A DNA stretch of 64,000 bases from Caballeronia sordidicola (GCF_002220365.1 NZ_MTHB01000191.1:1-64000); one strand, 5' to 3'; positions 28,111-36,391 are shown, counted from the stretch's first letter. Notes: generated by a model from the sequence alone, not told the origin. A program made the numbers and translations.

Positions 28111-28641
28111 ATGCTTATGGCTCACCAGAATGCGCGCCTCAATACTTTGCTCAGCCGCTGGCTCGCTCACGAAACGCGCGGTTTGCTTGGCGGCCTCGCT
28201 GGCGGCGTAGTCGGGGGTGTTGTGGCGTTCACGTTGATAAACCGTTTTAGTTCAACAAGCCTCACGAGCGGCGCCGACGCAATTTCCATCGCGAACACAT
28301 ACATCGTCTATTCAACACTCATGATCGCGGCGGTAGCCGTTTTCCTGACCACGGCGGGGTTGATATTCACACAGCATTTCGCCATAGAGAAAGAACGCCA
28401 TGTCGCGGACGCCTTTGCGGCATTGGTGGGCGAAATGGCCCGCACTAACGGGTGCGCGGTCGAAGTAGTAAAAGAAGTCATGAAGAACGCCGAAGTGGTC
28501 CAGCATTTCGACGATCAGGTAAAGGAAAAACTCAGGGAAGTGATGCGTGCGCAACTGGACGGCGCGAACCAGCGTAAGGCGCGGGCACGCAGCGAGCACG
28601 ATGCGCTGTCTCGCATCGCCAGCGATTTGGAAAGTGCCTAG
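28111..28641 (+). CDS. Two-helix membrane protein of unknown function, partner of ImmA/IrrE peptidase
   Basis: A 176-residue protein with two hydrophobic helices: a Gly-rich one at about 25-44 (GLLGGLAGGVVGGVVAFTLI) and one at about 62-86 (VYSTLMIAAVAVFLTTAGLIF). The remaining C-terminal 90 residues are charged, predicted helical and cytoplasmic. I do not recognise a family. The start is uncertain: the frame is open from a GTG at 28051; ATG codons at 28111 and 28117 both give sensible proteins and none has a strong ribosome site. It ends 20 bases before the metallopeptidase gene at 28662, so the two are almost surely co-transcribed and may act as a membrane target or sensor and its protease. 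Confidence 0.65.
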   Translation: MLMAHQNARLNTLLSRWLAHETRGLLGGLAGGVVGGVVAFTLINRFSSTSLTSGADAISIANTYIVYSTLMIAAVAVFLTTAGLIFTQHFAIEKERHVADAFAALVGEMARTNGCAVEVVKEVMKNAEVVQHFDDQVKEKLREVMRAQLDGANQRKARARSEHDALSRIASDLESA

Positions 28642-28661
28642 ACCGTTTGGGAGGGGAGAAT

Positions 28662-29252
28662 ATGGCAATCGTTTCCGCAATACCTGTCTTGCGAACTACA
28701 GCAGCGTTGGCGGCATTTTTGATGGCCGAACGCCATTACGACATGGTGGAGGCCGCACCACCCATCGACGTCGACGAGATCGCGAGGCTGCTCCATATCG
28801 AGGTGACCGAACATGCGGATCCTGGCGCGGCCAATACGATCGGCAAGATAACGCTGAGTCACAAAGGGCCGGCGAAGGTCTGGATCAATCCGGCGGAAAA
28901 TGCCTATGGTCCAAGGCGTCGATTCACCCTGGCTCACGAAATAGCGCACTTTTGCATGCACAGATCCACCGATCGCCACGAATTTATCGACGACAAAAGC
29001 ACTATGAATCGCAGCGAATCCTATTGGAACAGTTACGAATCCGAGGCAAATCGCTTTGCTGCCGAACTGTTGATGCCACAACAACTCATTGAATCGTTGG
29101 GACGTCGAGTAATCGATGCATACAAGGCGGAGCACAACACCGAAAAAATGCCGTTGACACGCTTTATCGATGTGATGGCGGTCAAATTTCGCGTTTCCCA
29201 TCCGGCCATGGAGTTCCGATTGAGGAATGTCGGAATTGGCAAGCACCAATAG
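28662..29252 (+). CDS. ImmA/IrrE-family metallo-endopeptidase
   Basis: A 196-residue zinc metallopeptidase. The gluzincin motif HEIAH is at 92-96, and the downstream acid is E128 in ESEANRFAAELLMP, the classic COG2856 pattern. ImmA cleaves a phage repressor and IrrE/PprI cleaves the DdrO repressor, but no HTH repressor is fused or adjacent here; the neighbour is a membrane protein. GGGAGGGG lies just upstream of the ATG at 28662, favouring it over an in-frame start 15 bases earlier. The substrate is unknown; stress, defence or toxin-antitoxin-like roles are possible. It is convergent with cspA across a shared hairpin. Confidence 0.85.
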   Translation: MAIVSAIPVLRTTAALAAFLMAERHYDMVEAAPPIDVDEIARLLHIEVTEHADPGAANTIGKITLSHKGPAKVWINPAENAYGPRRRFTLAHEIAHFCMHRSTDRHEFIDDKSTMNRSESYWNSYESEANRFAAELLMPQQLIESLGRRVIDAYKAEHNTEKMPLTRFIDVMAVKFRVSHPAMEFRLRNVGIGKHQ

Positions 29253-29301
29253 AAAAGAAATCCTGGGCGCGTCCCGGGATTGTTTCGTCCATCGCGCGCA
29301 A

Positions 29302-29330
29302 ATAAAAAAACCCGGCGTAACGCCGGGTTT
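29302..29330 (-). terminator. Intrinsic terminator of cspA
   Basis: A perfect 10-bp stem AAACCCGGCG (29308-29317) with 29321-29330 and a loop of only three bases; on the minus strand it is followed by TTTTTTTATT. It could also end the convergent peptidase transcript. Confidence 0.92.
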
Positions 29331-29354
29331 CGAGGACAGCGCGCTGTCGAACGG

Positions 29355-29561
29355 TCAGGCAGATTCCTGGATGTTCGATGCCTGTTTGCCCTTGGGTCCC
29401 TGGACGATCTCAAAGCTGACCTTCTGGCCTTCCTTGAGGGTCTTGAAACCATTCATTTGTATCGCCGAGAAATGAGCAAACAGATCCTCGCCGCCTTCAT
29501 CGGGCGTGATGAATCCGTAGCCTTTCGCGTCGTTGAACCATTTGACCGTACCAGTTGACAT
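29355..29561 (-). CDS. cspA: Cold-shock domain protein
   Basis: A 68-residue single cold-shock domain, an RNA and ssDNA chaperone. RNP1 is KGYGFITP (13-20) and RNP2 is DLFAHFSAI (26-34), both intact. The ATG at 29561 gives the family-standard MSTGTVKWFNDAKG start; 18 further in-frame residues to 29615 look like leader. An untranslated leader of about 130 bases is predicted from the promoter at 29699-29727, consistent with the long structured leaders of cold-shock mRNAs. Confidence 0.93.
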   Translation of the reverse strand: MSTGTVKWFNDAKGYGFITPDEGGEDLFAHFSAIQMNGFKTLKEGQKVSFEIVQGPKGKQASNIQESA

Positions 29562-29698
29562 CACTTCCCCTCTCACTCTCGTCGCTACCACGAGCACGCT
29601 CGAAAAGCCCGGCAACCCACAATGTGGACCGCCCCCTCCTCACAAGCTCACCGCGGCCTTTCTTCACCTGAAACGCTTCGGAAAAAAGTGCCAATTTG

Positions 29699-29727
29699 AT
29701 TGTTTAATCTCTTAAATCAAGTGTCAA
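29699..29727 (-). promoter_or_regulatory. Predicted sigma-70 promoter of cspA
   Basis: On the minus strand TTGACA (29727-29722) is followed after 17 bases by AACAAT (29704-29699), four of six matching the -10 consensus. It would give a leader of about 130 bases to the cspA ATG. The surrounding DNA is AT-rich. Confidence 0.5.
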
Positions 29728-30203
29728 GAAAATTTTGAGATGGCCGTAAAGACGTTGTAAAGACCTCATTTCAAGGGTTTTTCCCGCTTTGCGCGTATCC
29801 CGCCGCACAAGCGCGCCATCTTGAAAAGTCGCATAATCGACGCACATGTGCAGTACCGGCAGCAGGCGGCTATTGCCAGCCGCCGCAGCGGGTTGCACGA
29901 GTTGGTCGCACGAGTGATCCAGACGAGTGGATCACTTAGCCAGTCTTGGCGGTAAATGTGGCCAATTCTGTGGCCAAGGCAGTGCCCAAGGCAGGCCGCG
30001 TCCGAGTGGACAATTCGTTTTTTTGAGAGCTGTGCGATACTGGATTCAACGGTGTTTCAAGAGGGCTGGTCTGTGTCACGAAGGCTGGCGGAATTCAGCA
30101 AGCGACAGGTTACGCGAAGTGTGCGGCGACACTGTTTCGGCTCTTATAGCGAACGGAGTTTTGGCGAGATGGCGAGCCTGTCCGAGTTGTTTAGAATGGG
30201 CGT
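29728..30203. other. Intergenic region upstream of clpS
   Basis: These 476 bases between the cspA promoter and clpS show no protein-like frame, strong hairpin or recognised RNA. The clpSA promoter should lie in the right half. Otherwise nothing stands out. Confidence 0.45.
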
Positions 30204-30518
30204 ATGGCGATCAATCCCAACAAGCAGGATGGCACCGTACTGGAGCGGCAGGAACAAAAGCTGAAACAGCCGTCCATGTACAAAGTGGTGCTGCTGAATG
30301 ACGACTTCACGCCGATGGAATTCGTCGTGTTCGTCGTGCAGGAACATTTCAATAAGGATCGTGAGACTGCGACGCAAATCATGCTGAAGGTTCATCGCGA
30401 GGGCAGGGGAGTTTGTGGGGTCTATACGCGGGACATCGCGTCGACCAAAGTTGAGCAAGTCGTTAGCCACGCGAGGCAAGCGGGTCATCCGCTGCAGTGT
30501 GTGATGGAGGAAGCATGA
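30204..30518 (+). CDS. clpS: ATP-dependent Clp protease adaptor ClpS
   Basis: A 104-residue adaptor that binds N-degron substrates and delivers them to ClpAP. After a flexible 24-residue N-terminal tail, the core starts at MYKVVLLNDDFTPMEFVVFVV; the NDD motif and the following Thr/Met line the hydrophobic N-degron pocket. MLKVHREGRGVCGVYTRDIASTKV is the conserved second half. It overlaps clpA by 4 bp (ATGA), so adaptor and unfoldase are translationally coupled. Confidence 0.95.
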   Translation: MAINPNKQDGTVLERQEQKLKQPSMYKVVLLNDDFTPMEFVVFVVQEHFNKDRETATQIMLKVHREGRGVCGVYTRDIASTKVEQVVSHARQAGHPLQCVMEEA

Positions 30519-32815
30519 TTGCCCAGGAACTGGAAGTCAGTCTGCACATGGCGTTTATGGAAGCACGTCAGGCGCGGCACGAGTTCATTACGGTCGAGCA
30601 TCTTTTACTGGCCTTGTTGGACAACCCGACCGCGGCTGAAGTGTTGCGCGCATGCGCAGCAAATATTGAAGATTTGCGTCAAAACCTGCGCAATTTCATT
30701 CACGACAACACCCCGACCGTGCCCGGCACGGACGATGTCGATACCCAGCCAACGCTTGGTTTTCAGCGCGTGATTCAGCGCGCGATCATGCACGTGCAAT
30801 CGACATCGAACGGAAAAAAGGAAGTGACCGGCGCGAACGTGCTTGTCGCTATCTTCGGTGAAAAGGATTCACATGCCGTCTATTACCTGCAACAGCAGGG
30901 AGTAACGCGCCTCGACGTCGTCAATTTCATCTCGCATGGCATTGCGAAGACGAATACGGGTGACGCCGCGAAGGCCAGCAGCGACGCGAATCCCGAAGCG
31001 GAAGACGCGGCTGCGCAAAAGGAAACGCCGCTTGCGCAGTTCACGCAGAACCTGAACCAGCTCGCGAAAGACGGCAAGATCGATCCTCTGATTGGCCGTG
31101 AACTGGAAGTCGAGCGTGTGGTGCAGGTGCTGTGCCGTCGCAGGAAGAACAATCCGCTCCTGGTCGGTGAGGCTGGCGTGGGTAAGACCGCCATTGCCGA
31201 AGGGCTTGCCTGGCGCATCACGCGCGGCGAAGTGCCGGACATTCTCGCGGACGCCCAAGTGTATTCGCTCGATATGGGCGCATTGCTGGCCGGTACTAAA
31301 TACCGTGGCGATTTCGAGCAACGCCTCAAGACGGTGCTGAAAGAGTTGAAGGAACGCCCGCATGCGGTGCTGTTCATCGACGAAATTCACACGCTGATTG
31401 GCGCGGGTGCGGCTTCGGGCGGTACGCTGGATGCATCGAATCTGCTGAAGCCGGCGTTGTCGTCGGGGCAGTTGAAGTGCATCGGCGCGACCACGTTCAC
31501 GGAATATCGCGGGATCTTCGAAAAAGACGCAGCGTTGTCGCGTCGTTTCCAGAAGGTCGACGTTGCTGAGCCGACAGTCGAGCAGACCATCGCCATCCTG
31601 CGCGGTCTCAAGTCGCGTTTTGAAGAACATCACGGCGTGAAGTATTCGTCAGGTGCGCTGTCCGCGGCGGCTGAATTGTCGGCACGCTTTATCACGGACC
31701 GTCACTTGCCGGACAAGGCTATTGACGTAATCGATGAAGCGGGCGCGGCGCAACGCATCCTGCCGAAGTCGAAGCAGAAGAAGACCATTGGCAAGAACGA
31801 GATCGAGGAAATCATCTCGAAGATTGCGCGTGTTCCGCCGCAAAGCGTGTCGCAGGACGATCGCAGCAAGTTGCAGACGCTGGATCGTGACCTGAAGAGC
31901 GTGGTGTTTGGGCAGGATCAGTCTATTGACGCACTCGCCGCCGCCATCAAGATGGCGCGAGCGGGTCTCGGCAAGACGGACAAGCCAATTGGCGCGTTCC
32001 TGTTCTCAGGCCCGACAGGTGTCGGCAAGACGGAAGTGGCGAAGCAACTGGCGTTCACGCTGGGTATCGAATTGCTGCGCTTCGACATGTCCGAGTATAT
32101 GGAACGTCATGCGGTCAGCCGGCTGATTGGCGCGCCGCCGGGCTATGTCGGATTCGATCAGGGCGGTTTGCTGACTGAAGCCGTCACGAAGAAGCCGCAT
32201 TGCGTGCTGTTGCTCGACGAAATCGAAAAGGCGCATCCGGATATCTACAACGTGCTGCTGCAGGTGATGGACCACGGCACGCTGACCGACAACAACGGTC
32301 GCAAGGCAGATTTCCGCAACGTCATCATCATCATGACGACGAATGCGGGTGCCGAAGCGATGCAAAAGTCGGCGATTGGCTTCACGAACCGTCGGGAAAC
32401 CGGCGACGAAATGGCCGATATCAAGCGGATGTTCACGCCTGAGTTCCGCAATCGTCTGGACCAGATCATCAGCTTCCGCTCGCTGGATGAAGAAATCATC
32501 ATGCGTGTGGTCGACAAGTTCCTGATGCAACTCGAAGACCAGTTGCATGAGAAGAAGGTCGACGCGGTCTTTACCGACGGCTTGCGCGCACATCTGGCGA
32601 AGCACGGTTTTGACCCGCTGATGGGCGCACGTCCCATGCAGCGCCTGATCCAGGACACGATTCGTCGTGCATTGGCGGACGAGTTGCTGTTCGGCAAGCT
32701 GATGTCGGGTGGGCGTGTGACGGTGGATGTGGACGAGAACGACAAGGTCGCGCTCACGTTCGACGAAAGCCCGGTGCCGCGCAATCCGAATCCGGAAGCG
32801 GTCGAGGTCGAGTAA
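30515..32815 (+). CDS. clpA: ATP-dependent Clp protease ATP-binding subunit ClpA
   Basis: A 766-residue AAA+ unfoldase. The Clp N-domain is at about 1-140, where ClpS docks. AAA module D1 has Walker A GEAGVGKT at 218-225 and FIDEIH at 287-292; module D2 has GPTGVGKT at 499-506. The IGFT segment late in D2 (near the IGL/ClpP-docking loop position) fits a ClpP partner, whose gene is not in the window. An acidic Ala-rich linker at about 150-172 joins the N-domain to D1. The start is the ATG at 30515 overlapping the clpS stop, giving the standard MIAQELEVSL. An intrinsic terminator follows 30 bases downstream. Confidence 0.95.
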   Translation: MIAQELEVSLHMAFMEARQARHEFITVEHLLLALLDNPTAAEVLRACAANIEDLRQNLRNFIHDNTPTVPGTDDVDTQPTLGFQRVIQRAIMHVQSTSNGKKEVTGANVLVAIFGEKDSHAVYYLQQQGVTRLDVVNFISHGIAKTNTGDAAKASSDANPEAEDAAAQKETPLAQFTQNLNQLAKDGKIDPLIGRELEVERVVQVLCRRRKNNPLLVGEAGVGKTAIAEGLAWRITRGEVPDILADAQVYSLDMGALLAGTKYRGDFEQRLKTVLKELKERPHAVLFIDEIHTLIGAGAASGGTLDASNLLKPALSSGQLKCIGATTFTEYRGIFEKDAALSRRFQKVDVAEPTVEQTIAILRGLKSRFEEHHGVKYSSGALSAAAELSARFITDRHLPDKAIDVIDEAGAAQRILPKSKQKKTIGKNEIEEIISKIARVPPQSVSQDDRSKLQTLDRDLKSVVFGQDQSIDALAAAIKMARAGLGKTDKPIGAFLFSGPTGVGKTEVAKQLAFTLGIELLRFDMSEYMERHAVSRLIGAPPGYVGFDQGGLLTEAVTKKPHCVLLLDEIEKAHPDIYNVLLQVMDHGTLTDNNGRKADFRNVIIIMTTNAGAEAMQKSAIGFTNRRETGDEMADIKRMFTPEFRNRLDQIISFRSLDEEIIMRVVDKFLMQLEDQLHEKKVDAVFTDGLRAHLAKHGFDPLMGARPMQRLIQDTIRRALADELLFGKLMSGGRVTVDVDENDKVALTFDESPVPRNPNPEAVEVE

Positions 32816-32844
32816 GCATTCCCAGCAGGCTTTCGTAAAAAAAA

Positions 32845-32876
32845 GCGGCGCGGACTTTGGTCCGCGCCGTTTTCTT
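32845..32876 (+). terminator. Intrinsic terminator of clpSA
   Basis: A 9-bp stem CGGCGCGGA (32846-32854) with 32861-32869, six-base loop, then TTTTCTTT. It lies 30 bases past the clpA stop and directly abuts the putative group II intron end at 32879. Confidence 0.9.
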
Positions 32877-32878
32877 TG

Positions 32879-33027
32879 GTGCACCCAGCATGGGCGCAAT
32901 CCTGGAGGGGTAACCTCCCGTGAGTTGATCACAGCGAACGAAGTGAAGCGCAACTGCTTGAGGGTGACCGAGCGTGCAACGAAACCGTGAGCCCATGTAC
33001 AAGAACCGGATAGAAGGCAGTGCCGGT
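32879..33027 (+). mobile_element. Putative group IIC intron 5' fragment (degenerate)
   Basis: Starting three bases after the clpA terminator T tract, the sequence GTGCACCCAGCATGGGCGCA strongly resembles the 5' end of bacterial group IIC introns (GTGyGCCCrGCATGGGtGCA in the Oceanobacillus type, from memory). It continues with a GGGGTAACCTCCC hairpin and an AGGGTGACCG block in the same order as domain I of that class. Placement right behind a Rho-independent terminator is the known target preference of class C introns. No reverse transcriptase frame and no domain V were found; similarity appears to stop near 33027, where a recombinase fragment begins on the other strand. Read as a truncated remnant. 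Confidence 0.5.
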
Positions 33028-33216
33028 CATACACGGTGGCCTGTGCCGAACTCGCTAAAGGGGGCGAACACCGCACGCAGCGTACTGACAACTGCTGCGT
33101 CAGGATGCAGCGGCATTTCGCTTTCAGCTTCGCCCCAGACAATTCCGGTTGGCAGGCCGCGTCGCAGCTTGCCGCGTACCGCCTTGTTTCGAATGCCGCC
33201 ATCCAGACGCGCGTCC
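33027..33216 (-). pseudogene. Serine site-specific recombinase fragment
   Basis: About 62 codons on the minus strand encode ARLDGGIRNKAVRGKLRRG, LPTGIVWGEAESEMPLHPD and AAVVSTLRAVFAPFSEFG. This matches, from memory, the Recombinase (PF07508) region of large serine recombinases (consensus like RLDGGIRNKAARGELRRGLPVG...HPDEAVV). The N-terminal resolvase domain and the C-terminal half are missing: the frame meets a stop at 33027-33029 just after GTGHRV, where the next residues of the family would be RVWLWFR. A relic of a transposon or integrative element. Confidence 0.65.
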
Positions 33217-33250
33217 GCATGGGGTACGGCCTTATGGCCGTACCCCATGC
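33217..33250. repeat. Perfect 15-bp hairpin at the recombinase fragment boundary
   Basis: Arms 33217-33231 (GCATGGGGTACGGCC) and 33236-33250 are exact reverse complements around the loop TTAT. There is no T tract on either side, so it is not a usual terminator. It sits exactly where recombinase homology starts, 14 bases from the end of the orphan gene at 33264, and may be a terminal structure of a lost element. Confidence 0.8.
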
Positions 33251-33263
33251 CGATTGCCTGGCC

Positions 33264-35774
33264 TTATTTATCAAACGGGATCGGGCTGTCCATATAAGCG
33301 TTCAGCTTTCCCCGTGCCCACGATTCCGGATTGCCGATTGCCGATACCATGCCGGTTGTCGCCCCCCCGCCCAGCAACACGCTGAAGATGCCGCGCAACG
33401 GAAAATCGCCATACAAAGGATTCGATATGTCGAATGGCTCGGACCGGATGAACATGTCCTCAGCCGTGGCGCCCATGTTTTGCTGGAACGCTTCCGGGAA
33501 CTGCAGCGCGAGAATCTTCGGATTAACGTGGTGATAGTCCGAGCCGATTGCCGGATCGCCTAGCAGACAACTGCCACCGGTTCCCCAGTGCTGCGAATCG
33601 AAATCGGTGGCAACGAGATCGGTCGTTGTCGGAATGCGACTGGCGGGCATCTGCCATGGCATCACTGGCAATTTGAGCGCACGGCTTACCGACTTGCAGA
33701 AGTCGAAGTAGCGATTCCACTCGCGTGGACCATAGCAGTAGCCATTCGCAGCCGCGCGTTGCGTGAAGTCGTCGGCTTCGTAGCGATCGATAGCCAGGAA
33801 GTCGGGTGCATAGGGTCCGCTGTACACCCCGAGGCTGGCGACATAGTCCGCTGTCTGCCGCGCCATTTGCGCCGGATCGACGTCGTCCTGGTAAATCCAC
33901 TCCGAGTAGCCGACGCCCCATAGGTTTATCTGCCAGCCGAAAGTCACGCTTGGCGCGACCATGCGGGTCAGCCAGTTCACGGCGAGCACGTAGCCGGCGA
34001 TATTTTCGGTAATGGCGGCGGGGATGACAGCGGTAATCGACCAATGTTCGAGCGCTTGCTGTAGGGGGACCCGCACCGGCATGGCGTAGGCGGGGCCGAA
34101 GTCGGCCTGCTCGCAGGCACCGAGAAAGTCGGGGTTCACAATGAAGCCCGCCGGGACTGGATGAGTGTTGTCGATGGCGTCCGTGGCGATGTTGAGCGCC
34201 AGGATGTAGTTCGCAAAACTATGTGCGTGCGCGTCGGCGTTGGCGAGAATCCCCGGCGTGTCGCCGAGCGACAGGTTGCAGGTGTACGAAATCATGACGG
34301 GCAGGACAGGCTGGACGTTGCCCAGTTGCGTTTCGACATTGCGCGCGAGTTCGATCGTAGTTCGGGTTTGCACGTCGTCCGTCAGATACACGCTCGAGTC
34401 GCCGGCGCCGTCGGTTCCCGCGTAGTCGAATACTGACGTTGTACGCGCGGCCACGAAATCCGCCAGATTGCTTGGCGTCAGATCGGCGCAGCCGCCGAAG
34501 CACAGATAAGCGGGAAAGCCACGCACGTTGAGGTTAGCCGAAGCGGTGATCGTCACGTCGAGTTCGGCGCTCGCTCCTCTGGCCACGGTCAATCGAGGTG
34601 GCGCCTCGACGACATAAACGATGCCTGCCGACAGGAGATCGCTCGTTGCCACCGTATATTCACCCGGCTGGACCTTGGCAGAAAATGCGCTCTGCTGCGA
34701 TGTCGCCGAGACAGTCTGTACATAGCTCATGGTGCCGCCAATCAGGCGCAAGTCGGTCGTGCGATCGACGCTCTGCGCGGCGGTAACGTTGATCGCCACT
34801 GTGACATACCCCGAGGTATCGACATTCTTGGCGCTCACCATGGAATTGTCGACGACCACCGTCTGCAATGCGTTCTTCAGCGCGAAGCGGGGCACGTTGA
34901 ACGAATAGTCCACATCGTTGAGTGCGATGTTTTGTATCGACACCAGCGCGTAGCCCGACAGCGGCAACTTGCGCAGGGACGTTACGCTGTTCGTCGTGCA
35001 GTTGAACATGGCGAGTGTGGCGCCCGTCGCACTGTCCGTCAATGTGACGTTGAGCGTTTCGGTCGAAAGTCCCGTCAGCGCCCCAATCGAGATATCGAGC
35101 GCGGAGTAATACTCGACAGGGCCGAAGGTCACGCCGATCCCCGTGGTTTCGCCCGCCTCGATGCCGATTGCCGTAGGCTTGATGACAAGCGGCGCAATGA
35201 CGGTCTCATCACTTGTGCTGACACTTTCGCCCGTCACCGTGTAGCTGCCTTGCTCGATGGCCATGCTGCAGGTCGTGCCGTAACAAACGGACATCGTGTC
35301 GATCACGTCGCCTTGCGCGAAGGTGAGGACGGGCGCGACGCCGGCAAGCGCCGGATCTGGAGCAGGCGCGCAAGTGACGGACACTGTCCCGGAGATTGCC
35401 GGCGTCTCGTCGGCCGCGAAAGTGAATGAATCAAGCCAGGTGTTGGGGTCAGTCAGCAGGTCGCCGTTCACGCCAATGGTGATCGTGTCTGAGCGCTGCA
35501 TCGTATAACTTTGCGTGACGGCGATCGACGCGTTGACGTCAAAGACGCCGCCGCCGATTTCTGACGTTTGCGCGCTGATATCGCCCGTGACCCACGAGCT
35601 GAACGCCGGCTCGATGGCGGTGCCATCGACGGAAGCCGGTGAGTGGAAGTGGAAGGCGAGGAACTGGTTGACGGTGATTGCGCTGCCGTCTTCATAGTAC
35701 AGATTGGAGACGATGATCGTGCCATAATATTCGTTAGCGTTGGGGCCGACGATTGCGTCATATTCGATCTTCAT
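33264..35774 (-). CDS. Large orphan protein: beta-domain repeats plus TIM-barrel-like C-terminus
   Basis: An 836-residue protein I cannot assign. Residues about 1-550 are rich in Thr, Val, Ser and Ala with alternating beta-type patterns, including short domains resembling carbohydrate-binding or Ig-like modules. From about 560 the sequence becomes aromatic, with WQINLWGVGYSEWIYQ, APDFLAIDRYEADDF (D663, E666) and LPVMPWQMPASR (W707), suggestive of a glycoside-hydrolase-like barrel. Twelve or so cysteines are scattered. There is no signal peptide. The ATG at 35774 has GGAG 9 bases before it; the frame extends to 35849 without family support. It lies beside a mobile-element scar, with a long AT-rich upstream region, and shares no operon. 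Confidence 0.72.
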   Translation of the reverse strand: MKIEYDAIVGPNANEYYGTIIVSNLYYEDGSAITVNQFLAFHFHSPASVDGTAIEPAFSSWVTGDISAQTSEIGGGVFDVNASIAVTQSYTMQRSDTITIGVNGDLLTDPNTWLDSFTFAADETPAISGTVSVTCAPAPDPALAGVAPVLTFAQGDVIDTMSVCYGTTCSMAIEQGSYTVTGESVSTSDETVIAPLVIKPTAIGIEAGETTGIGVTFGPVEYYSALDISIGALTGLSTETLNVTLTDSATGATLAMFNCTTNSVTSLRKLPLSGYALVSIQNIALNDVDYSFNVPRFALKNALQTVVVDNSMVSAKNVDTSGYVTVAINVTAAQSVDRTTDLRLIGGTMSYVQTVSATSQQSAFSAKVQPGEYTVATSDLLSAGIVYVVEAPPRLTVARGASAELDVTITASANLNVRGFPAYLCFGGCADLTPSNLADFVAARTTSVFDYAGTDGAGDSSVYLTDDVQTRTTIELARNVETQLGNVQPVLPVMISYTCNLSLGDTPGILANADAHAHSFANYILALNIATDAIDNTHPVPAGFIVNPDFLGACEQADFGPAYAMPVRVPLQQALEHWSITAVIPAAITENIAGYVLAVNWLTRMVAPSVTFGWQINLWGVGYSEWIYQDDVDPAQMARQTADYVASLGVYSGPYAPDFLAIDRYEADDFTQRAAANGYCYGPREWNRYFDFCKSVSRALKLPVMPWQMPASRIPTTTDLVATDFDSQHWGTGGSCLLGDPAIGSDYHHVNPKILALQFPEAFQQNMGATAEDMFIRSEPFDISNPLYGDFPLRGIFSVLLGGGATTGMVSAIGNPESWARGKLNAYMDSPIPFDK

Positions 35775-36348
35775 GCGAACTCCATCAGGTTTGTTCGGTG
35801 AACTTCGTTGCCCGGATGGGCAAAAGGATAGTTCTGTCCGGGTAGGCAATGAATTCGTAACCGCGTTTTATTTTTTAAGATAACGAATTAAACGCTGGCA
35901 CGAATGTGTTCTTTTCTGTGCGCGAGACTCCTGTGGTGATAGTAAAAAAATCGAGAAACTGGTGAAAGCGTCGCCTTTAAGGAATTTTTTAAGTGCTTAA
36001 TTTCGTACTACTTATGACAAATTTATAGGCGAGGGTAAACGGACGTCAAATAGGAAAAATCCTAAACTTATTCGTGCAATGAAGGACGTATAGGGCAATC
36101 GCATGGAGCCCGGAAGCCAGGCAGACATGGCGCCATGTTGATCGCCGGCGCAAGCGTTGACGCGGCGTATCTTCAGTCCCGCCTTGGTGTATTCACACGG
36201 TAGTGATCCTCGTCAAACAGAACCCGAATCCGAATCCAGAATCGATTTAACTTGGGTAAGGTCGACTAACAGGTCGACGAATAGCCGAGCGGCATAGCGA
36301 GGCGAGGAATGAAGTCAGAAAACACAAGCTTGAGGTGTGTCATCATCG
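35775..36348. other. AT-rich intergenic region, possible small RNA locus
   Basis: No protein gene is visible in these 574 bases. The part 35850-36080 is clearly richer in A and T than its surroundings and should carry the promoter of the divergent orphan gene. From about 36080 the composition returns to normal and the stretch runs into a very strong plus-strand terminator at 36349 with no gene in front of it. A small RNA, a leader peptide or an attenuator for the permease at 36434 would explain that; none could be recognised by sequence. Confidence 0.4.
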
Positions 36349-36391
36349 GCGAGGCGGTGCGGAGAAGTCTTCCGCACCGCCTCGTTTTTTT
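36349..36391 (+). terminator. Strong intrinsic terminator without an upstream gene
   Basis: A perfect 14-bp stem CGAGGCGGTGCGGA (36349-36362) with 36370-36383, a 7-base loop and eight T (36384-36391). The next gene on this strand starts at 36434 and the nearest upstream plus-strand coding gene is clpA, 3.5 kb away, which has its own terminator. Confidence 0.93.

Noticed and set aside
36100..36180. Cobalamin-riboswitch-like string (GGAAGCCAGGCAGACATGGCG)
   Set aside because: It resembles the conserved B12 box only locally. The other obligatory parts, with the GGTGCAAGTCC-like segment upstream, are missing and the downstream gene is an amino-acid permease.
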